64,000 bases of DNA. Source: Cherax quadricarinatus. Taxonomy: Eukaryota > Arthropoda > Malacostraca > Decapoda > Parastacidae. Both the position numbers and the translations under genes were made by a program. A model generated the notes under the pieces. That model was given only the letters and a program-made list of their open reading frames with translations. It was not told the origin of the DNA and made no database searches. The stretch lies in NCBI RefSeq assembly GCF_038502225.1, contig NC_091355.1:18164648-18228647 (forward strand), given 5' to 3'. This document shows, piece after piece, positions 10,201 through 23,856 of this stretch (its first letter is position 1; every line of letters starts with the position of its first letter).

Positions 10201-10960
10201 TATTCATCAGTCGCACATTACCTTCACTCTTTTCTCAATGTTCAGTTGACGTTATGACTTTTGGCGTCAGCCAGCTAGACCGAGGATTTCTGGAGAATAT
10301 TCTACCTTTCTCGTCTTCGTTTCCATCCCTGGCCGTATTACTGAGAATTATTGATAGTCACCCCTCCCCGAGGCCAGGTCACTATGCGAGTCCTACTTGG
10401 TGACTTGACTGAGGTAACTGTCAGTGTGTGTCGAGTTTCTTTGGTCACTCCAAGGCCAGGCCACCGTCCAGGTCCAGTTTGGAGAGCTGACTGAGATGGC
10501 CGTGATCACAGGAAGAACCGGGGGAAGGTGCATTAATATCGCGGCCACACAAAAGGCTTTCAGCTCTCTCCCGGCGGCTCCAATAAAATTGTTGGCGACA
10601 ACTTGACAACCTGGCGCAGTAGCTGAAGAGACGTTCCGTCTTCCCTGATCTGCTCTCCGTTCCTGATCCCTGGACAGTCGTCAGGAGACGGTCTCTCTCC
10701 CATGACCTGATCCATGACCTGATTCCCCTGGCTATTCCTAAGGGGATGCTCCACCTTCTTTAATCCACCCCTCACCCCCGTCCCTTAGGATGATCGTCAA
10801 GGACAGGGAGGGGAAACAGAGGGGTGAGGGGAGGGAGGTAAACGAGGGCAACTATCTCACGAAAGTTTTTCATTAAACTTTTCTCCATCGATGAAATACA
10901 TTTCACTTAACGACAAAATTTCCATATTTTTATTAGTGTTTTCTGGTATTAGTTATTTCT

Positions 10961-10962
<2 letters not shown>
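10201..10962. other. Spacer without recognisable gene
   Basis: Somewhat higher GC than its surroundings, with short open frames at 10424-10606 (+) and 10560-10775 (-). Neither shows a recognisable motif. Confidence 0.4.

Positions 10963-11032
<70 letters not shown>
10963..11032. repeat. (GT)n microsatellite at family B 3' end
   Basis: About 70 bp. On the minus strand this is (AC)n following the 3' end of the family B element at 11033-12715. Confidence 0.97.
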
Positions 11033-11035
<3 letters not shown>

Positions 11036-12715
11036 CGCTTATTTGTACTCGCCTATTTGTAGTTACAATGGTCGATTTATAGCTCCTGGCACCGCCCTTT
11101 CGCTGGTCGTTGCTAGGTCCACTCTCTTCCTGCTCCACGGATTTTATCGAACTTCTTTCTAAAGCTTCGTATGGATCCTGCCTCAAATATATCACTCTCT
11201 GGAGATACGCTTCCTAACATCCCTGCGACTCATCTGCGTTTTCAACTTTCAGCTGTGACCCCTTGTTGCTGTGTGCCTTCTCTGAAACATTCTGTTCTTA
11301 TTCACTTTGTCAATTCCTCTTAATATTTTATATGTCGTTATCAAGTCCCCCCTTTCCCTTCTGTCCTCCGGTGTAGTCAGGTCGGTTTCTTTACCCCTTC
11401 CTCCTCCAGGACTACTCTTGTTGCAAACTTTTGCACTTTCTCTAATTTCTTGACGTTTTCTACCAGGTGTGGGTTCCATACTGGTGTTGCATACTCCAAC
11501 ATGGGCCTGACGAAACGCTATTCTTAGGTATGCCAAGCACCCATATGCTGCAGCAGTTACTTGGTTGATGTGCATCTCAGATGTGCTCGGTATGATGCTC
11601 ATCCCAAGATCCTTTTCCTTGAGTGAGTTTTGCAGCTGCTTACTTTGTCCCTCCCAAACTTTGCACGTGCTGGGGTTAGACTTCAGGAGCCATTTGTCGG
11701 TCCAGGCTTGCAGCCTGTCCAGATCTCCTTGCAGACTTACCTGATCATTGTCCACTTTCCTTCTCCTTAGTTTCACATCGCCTGAGAACAGGGACACCTG
11801 TGAATATGTCCCTTCCGTCATGTCATTCACATATACTAGAAACACCACCGGACCTAGGACCGACTCTCGTTTAACTCCACTCATCACATGCACCCACTCT
11901 CACAATTCGTCACGTACTAACACTCGTTGTTTCCATCATGTTAGGTATTCCCTGATCCATTGCAGTACTTTCCCTGCTATTCCTGCCTCTCTCTTGTGTG
12001 GTACTCTATCGAAAGCCTTCTAACAGTCCAAAAAGAAATCTACCCATCCCTCTCTCTCTCCTGTTTTACTTCTGTTACCTTATCGTAGAACTCCAGTAGA
12101 TATGAAAGGCAGGATTTCCCTTCCTTGAAGACATACTGGTTATGTATGAGCCCATTCCTTTCTGTGTGTTCCACCATTCTTCTGATAATTTTCTCCATAA
12201 CTTTACCTGCTATTCATGTCAGCGATACAGGTCTGTAGTTAAGTGCTACCTGTCTGTCTCCTTTCTTAAAAATAGCGACTACGTTTGCTGTCTTCCACAC
12301 CTCAGAAAGTTTCCCTGTTTCAATTGATTTATTGAAGATCGTTGTTAGTGGTTCACATAGTGCATTTGCTCCATCTCTCAGGACCCATGGAGAGATGTAA
12401 TCTAGGCCCACCACCTTCGAGGTATCTAGTACACCTAGCAGTTTCTTTACCTTCTCGGTTGCGTGCAGTGTGTTCATCCCTTGCTTCTGCACCCTACTCC
12501 CTCACTCTGTTGGAAGCCTCTGTCTCCACTGTGAATACTTCATTGAATCATGAGCTGAGCTCCTCACATACTTCCTGGTCGGTCCCTGTGATTTCCTCTC
12601 CTTCCTCAGCCTGATCACCTGGTCCTCAACTGTTTTCTTCCTGATGTGACTGTATAACAACTCTGGGTCAGATTTTGCTTCTGATGCTATGTTATTCTCG
12701 TAATGCTGCTGGGCT
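11033..12715 (-). pseudogene. Family B retrotransposon, reverse transcriptase half
   Basis: The minus strand reads through a Jockey/CR1-like reverse transcriptase. 12492-12214 gives LDTSKVVGLDYISPWVLR, VWKTANVVAIFKKGDRQ and LNYRPVSLT (fingers/palm entry). 11893-11249 gives SVLGPVVFLVYVNDM (motif B region), LDRLQAWTDKWLLKSNPSTC, DLGMSIIPS and INQVTAAAYGCLAYLRIAF. The position of the catalytic YADD box reads SLFSGDV, so the metal-binding aspartates are altered. Frames change between the two segments. The element ends at the (AC)n tract. 5' part and endonuclease are missing. Confidence 0.85.
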
Positions 12716-12729
12716 TATCTCCTTATTAA

Positions 12730-12990
12730 TTCGTATTTATGGATCCTCGGCTTAACTCGCAAGAACCTCGACAAGCAGTTATTTACTGCATATGTTAAGC
12801 CCATCTTCGAGTACTCAGCACCTTTATGGAACCCATACCTGATAAAGCATGTCAAGTAGCTGGAAAAAGAGTCAAGGTTTGCAACAAGACTAGTCTGGGA
12901 AGTAAAGCGTATTAGGTGAGAGGAGACTCGTGACTCGTACAACTTTGCCTCATCACATTGGAAGACATGAGGAGTGAGGATGAGATGACA
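12730..12990 (+). pseudogene. Family B-like RT C-terminal fragment
   Basis: Plus-strand reading LFTAYVKPIFEYSAPLWNPY and LIKHVK matches the post-catalytic part of the same kind of reverse transcriptase (compare the element at 17340-18630: EYVRSLLEYTAPVWNPHLVK). It lies back to back with the minus-strand copy and ends in a CAACA-rich tract. Confidence 0.65.
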
Positions 12991-12999
12991 GCAACACAA

Positions 13000-13915
13000 C
13001 ACTGCACACCACAATATCACTACATGACACGCAACATCTTTACACAGTACTCAAAACTACAGAATATAACACCACAACGTAATACACTACAATACTAAAC
13101 AGTACACATCACCATTACTTTATACAACACCTCAACACAATTCCCAATACATAACAATATACAACACTACACAATTTCACACCACGCAATGATACACGAT
13201 ACACAACGAAATATACAATACTACAACACAATTCACAAACCAACTACCCAATACAACACAAAACATCAGTGTACAACACCAGTACACCACCCCAAAAGAG
13301 AGCGCCACTACACAATACGCAACCCTATTTAACAATACACAATACCACGACAACACACAATATACTCGACAAAATAAAGACGACTACACAGTTCACAACA
13401 AAACTGCAACGTAAACACCACTATACAACACAAGTTATCAATCATCGCAACACAAGTACCACAATACACAACACAGATACCATCAGCCACCACAACACAG
13501 CATAACCACCACAACACAAGCACAAGCAATACAACACAACCACCACAATACAAGCAACACAACTGCCACAACACAAGCAATACAACACCACAGTACAAGC
13601 AACACAACCACCACAGCACAAGCAACAGAACACAACCACCACAGTACAGGCAATACAACACAACCACCACAGTACAAGCAACACAACCTCAACAGAAGCA
13701 ACACAACCGCAACGCAAGCAACACAAAACATGCAACAACACAAGCAACACAAAACATGCAACACAACACAAGCAACACAGCACAAGTAACACAGCACAAG
13801 CAACACAGCACAAGCAACACAGCAAGCAACACAACAAGCAACAACACAAGCAACAACACAACCACAACACAAGCAACACAAAACATGCAACACAACACAA
13901 GCAACACAGGCATGT
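13000..13915. repeat. CAACA/CACAA-rich degenerate satellite-like tract
   Basis: More than 900 bp of short variable units such as ACACAAGCAACACAACCACC with almost no G on the plus strand. The minus strand is therefore open in several frames, giving Cys/Leu/Val-rich low-complexity readings. These should not be annotated as proteins. Confidence 0.85.
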
Positions 13916-14031
13916 AACTACAAAAGACTCATGACAATAGAATCTTTTTTTACCAATAAAGTTTTGTTCGAACGTGAGATTTGGTCAGACTTTTTCTTTC
14001 AGGTCATTAGAGCCCCATCAGGGGTAACACT

Positions 14032-14117
14032 GTCTTGTGAACGCCAGCGTCAGTCTTGTGAACGCCAGCGTCAGTCTTGTGAACGCCAGCGTCAGTCTTG
14101 TGAATGCCAGCATCACT
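14032..14117. repeat. 21-bp minisatellite, ~4 copies
   Basis: Unit GTCTTGTGAACGCCAGCGTC plus one base, four copies; the last has two transitions. The period is a multiple of three, so several frames stay open. Confidence 0.93.
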
Positions 14118-14172
14118 CAAGATCTTAACACAAAACTGACTGAAATGGCTAAATATATGACATATGATGGAC

Positions 14173-14173
<1 letters not shown>

Positions 14174-14226
<53 letters not shown>
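14174..14226. repeat. Compound (CT)n(CA)n microsatellite
   Basis: A CT tract passes directly into a CA tract. Confidence 0.95.
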
Positions 14227-14229
14227 AAC

Positions 14230-15800
14230 TTAAACTCATACCAACGCTTACAAACTCGCGCAAGCTCAGGCACACATACCATCATCACGGTAACAGGAGA
14301 GGACACGACCCAACTGACAAGTTTTCAGAGATTTGGGTGGTACTCGAGGGAAAGGAATCGCCCAATCAAACTTACGTTCATGGCAGAAATGGTATATAAC
14401 AAAATCCTGCAGAGAAAACCACTGCTAAAGGGGTCCCAAAAACATTGGAGAGTACCTCGACCATGACAGAACACAAAGAGAAAGGGAACCGAGAATAAAA
14501 AGGCACCAGAGGCAGGAAAGGAGCAACAAAGAATTTACCGACAGACAGGGAAGCACAGCCTCCTCAGAGGTAACAGCAAACACAACTGCCCACAGAATCA
14601 CAAACACCATCCCCCAACCCCTTCCACTCCACATTGACCAAACACCATAACCAGAACCAAGCCACTCCACACCCACAGTCACCCCCCAGCACTAATACGA
14701 CCAAAACAGCAGCCTACCATAATATCCAGACCTACCTACAACACCCACAGCCTGCACCAACCCCTGCCATCCCCCAGAATACAATTCTAGAAAGGAAGCT
14801 AAAGGTATGGTACACCATTGCAGAGGGATTTACTAATAAAAGTGAGAAGTGGCAGTAAAGAATCACCATGGCATCCCCGTAAATCATAGCAACCACAGAG
14901 ATAAAGCTCATGGGGGTGATAACAGATGTGAGCTTCCCATCTGGATATCAGATCCTGAGGAAAAACAGAGAGAACAGAGAGGGAGGACGAGTTTCATTGC
15001 TCATCAAATTCCTATAGAGTTTTGAGGCGACAGGAAGAATAGTCAGGAGTAGCAGATGAATACATAATAGGAAAATTGCAAATTGGAGGTCCAAAAGTGA
15101 TGATGGCTCTGATGTACAACCTACCAACGAATAGCAGGAGGCCAAGACAAAAATACGATGAGAATAACATAGCGATGAGGTTGCCAGAAAGACATTAGTA
15201 GGGCAAAATCACTCATTGTGAGGGATTTTAACCATAAGGAGATAGATTGGGAAAATCTGGAGCCACATGGGAGACCAGAGACGTGGACAGCCAAAATGCT
15301 TGAGGTGGTACTGGAAAACCTCATATACCAACATGTTGGGGACACAAGCAAAGAAAGAGGAGACCATTAACCAGCAAGGCCGGACCTCGTATTCACCTTG
15401 AACAGTTTAGACACAGGGGATATCACACGAAAGGCTCCTAGGTACTAGCGATCATGTGGTCATGAGTTTTGAATACAATGGAGAGTGAAGTAGTACGAGA
15501 AGGACAGGAGAAGCCAAACTTCCAAACAGGGTACTTCACAGGTATGAGGCACTTACTACATGAGGTGCAGTGGGTCAGTGAGCTAAAGGGAAAAATAGTA
15601 AATGAAATGATGGAACACGTGACCACAAAGAGTAAGGAGTCAGTGGAGAAGCTCGTACCAAGGGTCAGTGGAAACAACGGGAAAACCAGAGTGAGCCCAT
15701 GGTTTACCCGGAGGTGTAGAGAGGCCAAAGCTAAATGTGTCAGTGCACAGAAAATATATAAAATGCAAAGGACTTGGAAAAACAGGGAGTTAACATTAGC
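14230..15800 (+). pseudogene. Family B-like element, 5' endonuclease part
   Basis: The clearest homology is at 15010-15470. It reads a fragmented AP-endonuclease domain with VRDFNHKEIDWENLEPHG (the GDFN-type catalytic block, with R in place of G) and LGTSDHVVMSFEY (the SDH block), in different frames. It is followed at 15469-15770 by the linker towards the reverse transcriptase (SPWFTRRCREAKAKC). The proline-rich stretch at 14630-14790 may be ORF1-derived. Multiple frameshifts and stops are present. Confidence 0.6.
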
Positions 15801-15931
15801 TCTGCCAGACGCCCGTTTTTTGTTGATTCGCGCCTCAGGTGATATGCTCGGAACAATGCTTACCTATAGGTCTTTCTCCATGAGAGAGGTTTACAGACTA
15901 TCACCTAAACCTGCACTCTGCTTCCGGTTCT

Positions 15932-17280
15932 TTATCCTTTCCGGATTTTCATAATTTTGCCTTTGCTGGGGACAAATTTTAATAACAATTTCTTTGACCA
16001 ATCAAGCAGCTTGTTCAGATCTGTTATTAGCAGTTTCTTCTTGTTTGTACCTGTGTATATGATCAATAGTTTCACGTCATCTGTAAGAGGAGATGCATCT
16101 GATTCAATTTCTTCTGTCATGTTTACGTACACAAGCAACAGTACTGGCGCAGGCGCCGTCTCTTGTGGAACCTACTCTACACTTGCCCATTTCGACACCA
16201 TTTCCAGAGCAACAGTTCTTTGTTCCTTTCCAGTTAAGTATTCATTGGGCCACTATATCGCTTTCCATGATTATTTTCACATGATCCGCCTCTTTTCTCC
16301 TGATAACCTCCATAACTTTACATACTATGCATGTTAGAGACTCCTGTCTGTCGTTTAATTTTGCTTGTCTATCACTAGTCTTAAAAATCTGGACAATATA
16401 TGCTATTTTCCACACCTCTGGTTGTTGCTCTGTATCAGTCATCTTATTGAAGTTTGCATCTAGTGCTTCACACAGTGCTTTTGATCCTCTCAGAACCCAT
16501 GGAAAGAAGTTGTCTGGTCCTAGTGCCTTTGAGGTATATAGCTCGCTCAGTAATTCTTTACCTCTTCTTCCGTTGTGTGCGTCATTTTCCTTACTTCTTG
16601 GTGTATTCTTCCTGTATGACTCTTTTAATGTTTCTGTTTCCTTAAAGAATACCTCCTTAAATCTTTTGTTCAACTCGCAGACATACTCGTCATTCATTGT
16701 GAGCTTACCTCTCTTCTTCAGCCTCATTATCTTTTCCTTCACTGTTGTGCTTTGATCCTTGGTTCAGATCCTTAGTTCAGAATGCTTTGTCGTTCTCAAA
16801 TTATCGTTCAGCCTCTTTTCACCCATATATAATCGTTTTCCATGTGTTCTAGCGTTCTTTGGATTTTATAGCTTTCCTTGCTCTTGCACTTTTCATTTTT
16901 ACACCGCTAGGTAAACCTTGGGCTAACTCTGTTCTTACCATTACTTTTGCTCCTGGATGGAATTTTTCTCCATATATATCATTTAATTCGCTATCTCTTC
17001 ATCTAGTTGTCTTTTCCTTTGCACCCCCTTTTGGTGCCTGCAACCTCCTTTTCTGAAAGTATTTTCCCGGTTTCTTCACACACTATTCTCCTCCTTCACT
17101 TTCGCAGGGTATTAAAATCTCAGTACAAATGGTTTCTGGCTCCGAGGGGTCTCTCGTATTCAATGCTCTCTACATCAGAGTCATCCCCTGGTTCATCCCT
17201 TCTCTCTTTAGTTATGCCCCTGATGTGCTAACACATTAATTTTTCCATCGCCATCTCCACCATCTCAATCTACCACGTTT
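15932..17280 (-). pseudogene. Family B-like element, linker and RT part, opposite strand
   Basis: Minus-strand reading 16742-16242 contains LYTSKALGPDNFFPWVLRG and EVWKIAYIVQIFKTSDRQ, the entry to the reverse transcriptase domain. 16138-15932 contains VYVNMTEEIESDASPLTDDV, the region of motif C, with TDD at the catalytic position. 16800-17260 is a decayed linker. Frames are disrupted and the 3' end is missing. Confidence 0.65.
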
Positions 17281-17339
17281 CTGAGCCCCAGTGTGGCTCT
17301 AGTAGTGGGCTCTAGCTACACCCTGTGTTTTGTCTGCCT

Positions 17340-18630
17340 TAACTCTTTTGCTGTCGTATTCTTGTGTGGAAGACAGCAATTTTAGTCCCAATTAAGAAAG
17401 ACAGGCACTGACATGTGTAGTATGTAAAGTTATGGAGAAGATTGTCAGAAGAGTGGTGGAGCATCTAGAAAGAAATGGGCTAATACTTGACAAAAAGCAC
17501 GACTACAGGGATGGAAAATTCTGTGTGACAAACCTACTGGGGTTTTACGACACGGTAACACAAGTTAGACAGGAAAGAGCAGAATGGGTTTTCATTTTCT
17601 TGGGCTGAAAGACGGCTTTTGACACAGTACCACACAAGAAATTGGTACAAAGCTAGAGGAGAAAGCAAGAATAGCAGGACAACCTCAATGGATTAGGTAA
17701 TATCTGACAGGGAGGAAACAACAAGTGATGGTACGTGACAAAATGTTGGAATGGGTGCAAGTGTCAAGTGGGATTCAACAAGGGTCAGCCCAAGGTCAGG
17801 TGCTGGAAACACTACAAAGGAATCTGGACAGGCTGCAAGCCTGGTCCAATAATGATTCCAGGAATTTAACCCCACCAAGCGTTAAGTTATGAGGTTTGGG
17901 GAAAGAAACATTAGACCACAGACGGAGTAAGGCTCGGGGCAAAGGCTGAGAACCTCTCTCAGGAAGAAGGATCTTGGGGCGAGTATCATACCGAGCACAT
18001 CCTGAGGTGCTCACCAGTCAAATAATTGCTGCAGCATATGGACGACTGGCAAACCTAAGAAAAGCGATTCGACATCTAAGTTAAAGTTATTCAAGACACT
18101 GTACGCAGAGTACGTCAGATCCCTATTGGAGTACACAGCACCAGTATGGAACCCACACCTGGTCAAGCACGTAAATAAATTAGAGAAAGCTTAAAGGTTT
18201 GCAACAAGAATAGTCCCGGACCTAAGGGGTATGTGTTACGAGGAGACATTAAGCAAAATCACCCTGACGACACTGTAGGACAGGAAGGATAGGGAGGACA
18301 TGATAACGACGTACAAAATGCTAAGAGGAAGTGACAAGGTGGATGGGGGATTAATGTTTCAAAGATGGGACACAGTAAGAGGGCGCAACTGGATGTTGAA
18401 AGCTCAGATAAATCGCTAAGATGTTAGGAAGTATTTTTTCAGCCTTAGAGTTTTAAGGAAGTGGAATGATCTGGAGAGTGAAGTAATAGAGGCGGAATCC
18501 ATACATAACTTTAAGAAAAGGTACAATAATGCTCTTGGAGTTGGAGAGAGTGGACCTACAGAGTAGAGACCAGCGAAAACGCGGGGCCAGGAGATGAGAG
18601 TCGTTCCCTAAAACCACATATAGGTGGCCC
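17340..18630 (+). pseudogene. Family B element, RT C-terminal half with internal deletion
   Basis: The plus strand reads, across several frames: motif A region (KTAFDTVPHKKLV), SSGIQQGSAQG (motif B region), then directly LQRNLDRLQAWSN. The segment that should hold the YADD catalytic box is missing, so about 100 bp or more is deleted near 17795. Further on are IIAAAYGRLANLRKAIRH, EYVRSLLEYTAPVWNPHLVK and a decayed 3' end that leads into (AC)n at 18633. Confidence 0.75.

Positions 18631-18632
<2 letters not shown>

Positions 18633-18710
<78 letters not shown>
18633..18710. repeat. (AC)n microsatellite at family B 3' end
   Basis: About 78 bp, adjoining the 3' end of the plus-strand family B copy. 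This is the same arrangement as at 10963 and 59813. Confidence 0.97.
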
Positions 18711-18711
<1 letters not shown>

Positions 18712-18779
18712 CACCTTCAGAACCTTTTGCTTGTAGTCTAATCTGCTTTTGAGCTTATTCCATTTGAAGTTTATTCTTT

Positions 18780-20145
<1,366 letters not shown>

Positions 20146-20211
20146 GCAGCTCTGACGGCCAGTCCTTCAGCACGGACTCACGCCTGTCCTTGAATAATGT
20201 TTATGTGAGCT

Positions 20212-20398
20212 GCTGGGTGCTGGATACTGGGTACTGGATGCTGGGTGCTGGTGAATGCTAGGAATGCTAGGTGTTGTATGCTAGATGCTGGATGTTAGAT
20301 GGTGGGTGCTGGGTGCTAGATGCTGGATGCTGGGTGCTTGGTGTTAGATGCTGGATGGTGGATTCTAGGTGCTGGATGCTGGGTGTTAGGTGCTGAGT
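20212..20398. repeat. Heptamer minisatellite (TGCTGGR)n
   Basis: Degenerate 7-bp units TGCTGGG, TGCTGGA and TGTTAGA. Confidence 0.85.
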
Positions 20399-20510
20399 GA
20401 AAAGCATTTTAGAATAATTCAGTACACGATTATCGACTATTCTAAAATAATTAGACAAACACCTTTTGCAGTACAGGTGTTCAGTGGTAACAGTGTTGAC
20501 ACAGACAACA

Positions 20511-20617
20511 CTGGTCAGTGGTAACAATGGTGACATACGCAATTACAGGTGTTCAGTGGTAACAATGGTGACATACGCAATTACAGGTGTTCAGTGGTAA
20601 CAATGGTGACATAGGTA
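20511..20617. repeat. 39-bp tandem repeat, ~3 copies
   Basis: Units contain CAGTGGTAACAATGGTGACA followed by TACGCAATTACAGGTGTT. Starts at 20544 and 20583 define the 39-bp period. A diverged unit begins near 20475. Confidence 0.85.
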
Positions 20618-20823
20618 AATGCAGTAAATGATGACAAAAATAAATGCATAGGTAAATTCCACCAATATAACGACATTTGTCTTTGCAAACATACAGGGTC
20701 TAAAGCCGTCATAAAACAACAAAATTACTTACATCAAGGGACTGCTCACGGAGTCAAATGCAATGTTTGCATAAAGGATTATTATGACAACGAAATATGA
20801 ATCCCAGGTTATAACCTATTCCG

Positions 20824-22678
20824 ATGCGAGAGACTAAACAGGCAACAAGGGGGAGGGGGGAGGTTGGCCTGTATGTCACAGAGTCGCTCATTTGCACAGA
20901 ACTACTAAACACCTCAAATGATGTAGTTGAAGTTTTGGCAGTACAGACTGAAAACCAAAACCTTGTCATTGTGGTTGTATACAAGCCTCCAGATGCAACT
21001 TCCCAGCAATTCCAGGAGCAGCTCGAGAACATTCACCACTGTCTGGAAAATCTCCCAGTTTCTGCCCCAAACATTTTACTACTGGGAGATTTCAACTTGA
21101 GACATCTAAAATGGAGAAGAAGCCCCTATCACGTGCCTTCAGCATTCTATGGAGAGGGAACATGGACACAGGGGTCATTCCACACACACACACTAAAAGC
21201 AACAGACACAGCCCCCACTCCACAAAAGTGGCAGTAAAGCAATTGCAAAGAACTACAGACCGATAGCACTAACATCCCATATCATAAAAATCTTGGAGAG
21301 GGTTCTAAGAAGCAAGATAGCCAACCACCTAGATACCCATCAATTACACAGCCCAGGGTAACACGGGTTTAGAGCAGGTCGCTCCTGCCTGTCCCAGCTA
21401 CTGGACCACTATGACAAGGTCCTGGATGCTGTAGAGGATAAACAAAATACAGATGTATACACAGACTTTGCAAAAGCTTTCGACAAGTGTGACCATGGTG
21501 TAACAGCACACAAAATGCGTGATAAAGGAATAACGGAAAAGTTGGTAGATGGATCTACAACTTCCTGACAAATAGAACACAAAGAGTAATAGTAAACAGT
21601 AATGTCCCAGGCAGCCACGGTAAAAAGCTCTGTTCTACAAGGCACAGTACTCTCTCCCATTCTATTCCTCATCCTCATTTCTGACAGATGTAAGCCATAG
21701 TTCCGTGTCTTCCTTTGCGGATGACACCCGGATTACCACGGCAGTGACCTCCATCGAAGACACCGCGAGACTCCAAGCGGACATCAACCAAATCTTCAAA
21801 TGAGCCACTCAAAACAATATGAAGTTCAAAAGAGGAGAAATTTCAACTACTCAGATATTGGAAACTTTAAGAAATTAAAAATGTGTCAGGGTATACTACA
21901 AATTCTAATCATACAATAGAGCGGAAAAGTAATGTGAGGGACCTGAGAGTGATAATGTCAGAGGATCCAGCCTTCAAAGACCACAACAATGTATCTACCT
22001 CATCCGCTAGGAAAATGATAGGATGGATAATGAGAACCTTCGAAACAAGGGACGCCATGCCCATGAGTTTCTTCAAATCGCTTGTGCTCTCTAGGCTGGA
22101 ATACTGCTGTACACTAACTGCCCCCTTCAAGGCTGGCGACATTGCAGACCTGGAAAGTGTACAAATAACTTTCACGGCACACGTAAGTACGATAAGGCAC
22201 CTAAACTACTGGGAACGGTTGATGGACCTTGATCTGTATTCCCTCGAACGCAGGCGAGAGAGATGCATGATAATATACACTTGGAAGGTCCTGGAGGGAT
22301 TGGTACCAAACGTGCACACGAAAATCACTCCCTATGAAAGCAAAAGACTCAGCAGGAGATGCAACATTCCCCCGATGAAAAGCAGGGGTGCCACGAGTAC
22401 ACTGAGAGAACACAGTGTCCGGGGCCCAAAACTGTTCATTTGCCTCCCATCATGCATAAGAGGGATTGCCAATAGACCCCTGGCTGTCTTCAAGATGGCA
22501 CTGGACAGGCACCTAAAGTCAGTACCTGACCAACCGGGCTGTGGTTCGTACGTCAGGTTACGTGCGGCCAGCAGTAACAGCCTGGCTGATCAGACCCTGA
22601 TCCACCATGATGCCTGGTCATAGACCGGGCAGCGGGGGCGTTGAGCCCCGAAACCCTCTCCAGGTAAACTCCAGGTAG
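20824..22678 (+). pseudogene. Family C non-LTR retrotransposon (Jockey/CR1-like), nearly full ORF2 relic
   Basis: Domains appear in order. The AP-endonuclease part at 20824-21237 has VVVYKPPDA and ILLLGDFNLRHLKW. The reverse transcriptase from about 21240 has a motif A region (FAKAFDKCDH) and SSFADDTRITTAV for the YADD box (about 21700-21740). Then follow an uninterrupted C-terminal segment at 21883-22623 (LRVIMSEDPAFKDH, LVLSRLEYCC, SLERRRERCMIIYTWKVLEG) and the end QPGCGSYVRLRAASSNS. The 3' end carries tandem CTCCAGGTAA units. An early stop, several frameshifts and apparent deletions make it inactive. Fragments of the same family lie at 41704-42005 and 56884-57113. Confidence 0.85.
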
Positions 22679-22812
22679 TTGTAACAATGATGGCGTAGAG
22701 AAGCTGTGTTCAACAGCAGAGCAACATGTGTTCAAGATAGTTCAACAACTTTTAGGTGCTACTCTATATACCTTTGATTTAAAGATAGTTATCAGTTACC
22801 GGTAAGCTAAGA

Positions 22813-22818
<6 letters not shown>

Positions 22819-22881
<63 letters not shown>

Positions 22882-22890
22882 TATATATAT
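22819..22890. repeat. (AT)n microsatellite at RTE 3' end
   Basis: AT tract that merges with the A/T-rich 3' tail of the RTE copy to its right. Confidence 0.95.
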
Positions 22891-23852
22891 TTTTTTTTTT
22901 ATTATCACACCGGCCGATTCCCACCAAGGCAGGGTGGCCCGAAAAAGAAAAACTTTCACCATCATTCACTCCATCACTGTCTTGCCAGAAGGGTGCTTTA
23001 CACTACAGTTTTTAAACTGCAACATTAACACCCCTCCTTCAGAGTGCAGGCACTGTACTTCCCATCTCCAGGACTCAAGTCCGGCCTGCCGGTTTCCCTG
23101 AATCCCTTCATAAATGTTACTTTGCTCACACTCCAACAGCACGTCAAGTATTAAAAACCATTTGTCTCCATTCACTCCTATCAAACACGCTCACGCATGC
23201 CTGCTGGAAGTCCAAGCCCCTCGCACACAAAACCTCCTTTACCCCCTCCCTCCAACCCTTCCTAGGCCGACCCCTACCCCGCCTTCCTTCCACTACAGAC
23301 TGATACACTCTTGAAGTCATTCTGTTTCGCTCCATTCTCTCTACATGTCCGAACCACCTCAACAACCCTTCCTCAGCCCTCTGGACAACAGTTTTGGTAA
23401 TCCCGCACCTCCTCCTAACTTCCAAACTACGAATTCTCTGCATTATATTCACACCACACATTGCCCTCAGACATGACATCTCCACTGCCTCCAGCCTTCT
23501 CCTCGCTGCAACATTCATCACCCACGCTTCACACCCATATAAGAGCGTTGGTAAAACTATACTCTCATACATTCCCCTCTTTGCCTCCAAGGACAAAGTT
23601 CTTTGTCTCCACAGACTCCTAAGTGCACCACTCACTCTTTTTCCCTCATCAATTCTATGATTCACCTCATCTTTCATAGACCCATCCGCTGACACGTCCA
23701 CTCCCAAATATCTGAATACGTTCACCTCCTCCATACTCTCTCCCTCCAATCTGATATTCAATCTTTCATCACCTAATCTTTTTGTTATCCTCATAACCTT
23801 ACTCTTTCCTGTATTCACCTTTAATTTTCTTCTTTTGCACACCCTACCAAAT
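22891..23852 (-). pseudogene. RTE retrotransposon, 5'-truncated 3' third
   Basis: On the minus strand 23842-23144 stays open for 232 codons. It reads the post-catalytic part of an RTE reverse transcriptase: VNTGKSKVMRITKRLGDER, FRYLGVDVSADGSM, LPTLLYGCEAWVMN, RWFGHVERMERNRMTSRVYQ and GRRGRGRPRKGWREGVKEVL. A 3' UTR ending CACCCTGCCTTGGTGGGAAT then CGGCCGGTGTGATAATAAAA follows. The coding part has not accumulated stops, so this copy is fairly young, but catalytic motifs and endonuclease are lost. It is cut by, or abuts, the TIR element at 23857. Confidence 0.9.
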
Positions 23853-23856
23853 TCAT

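Noticed and set aside
13329..13913. Overlapping minus-strand frames of 74-152 codons rich in Cys and Leu
   Set aside because: They arise from a G-poor CAACA-type tract that lacks stops on the minus strand. Several frames are open at once and composition is repetitive.
15469..15954. 161-codon plus-strand frame as an intact gene
   Set aside because: The first two thirds are retrotransposon linker; the last third is unrelated sequence after a break. It is a relic, not a gene.
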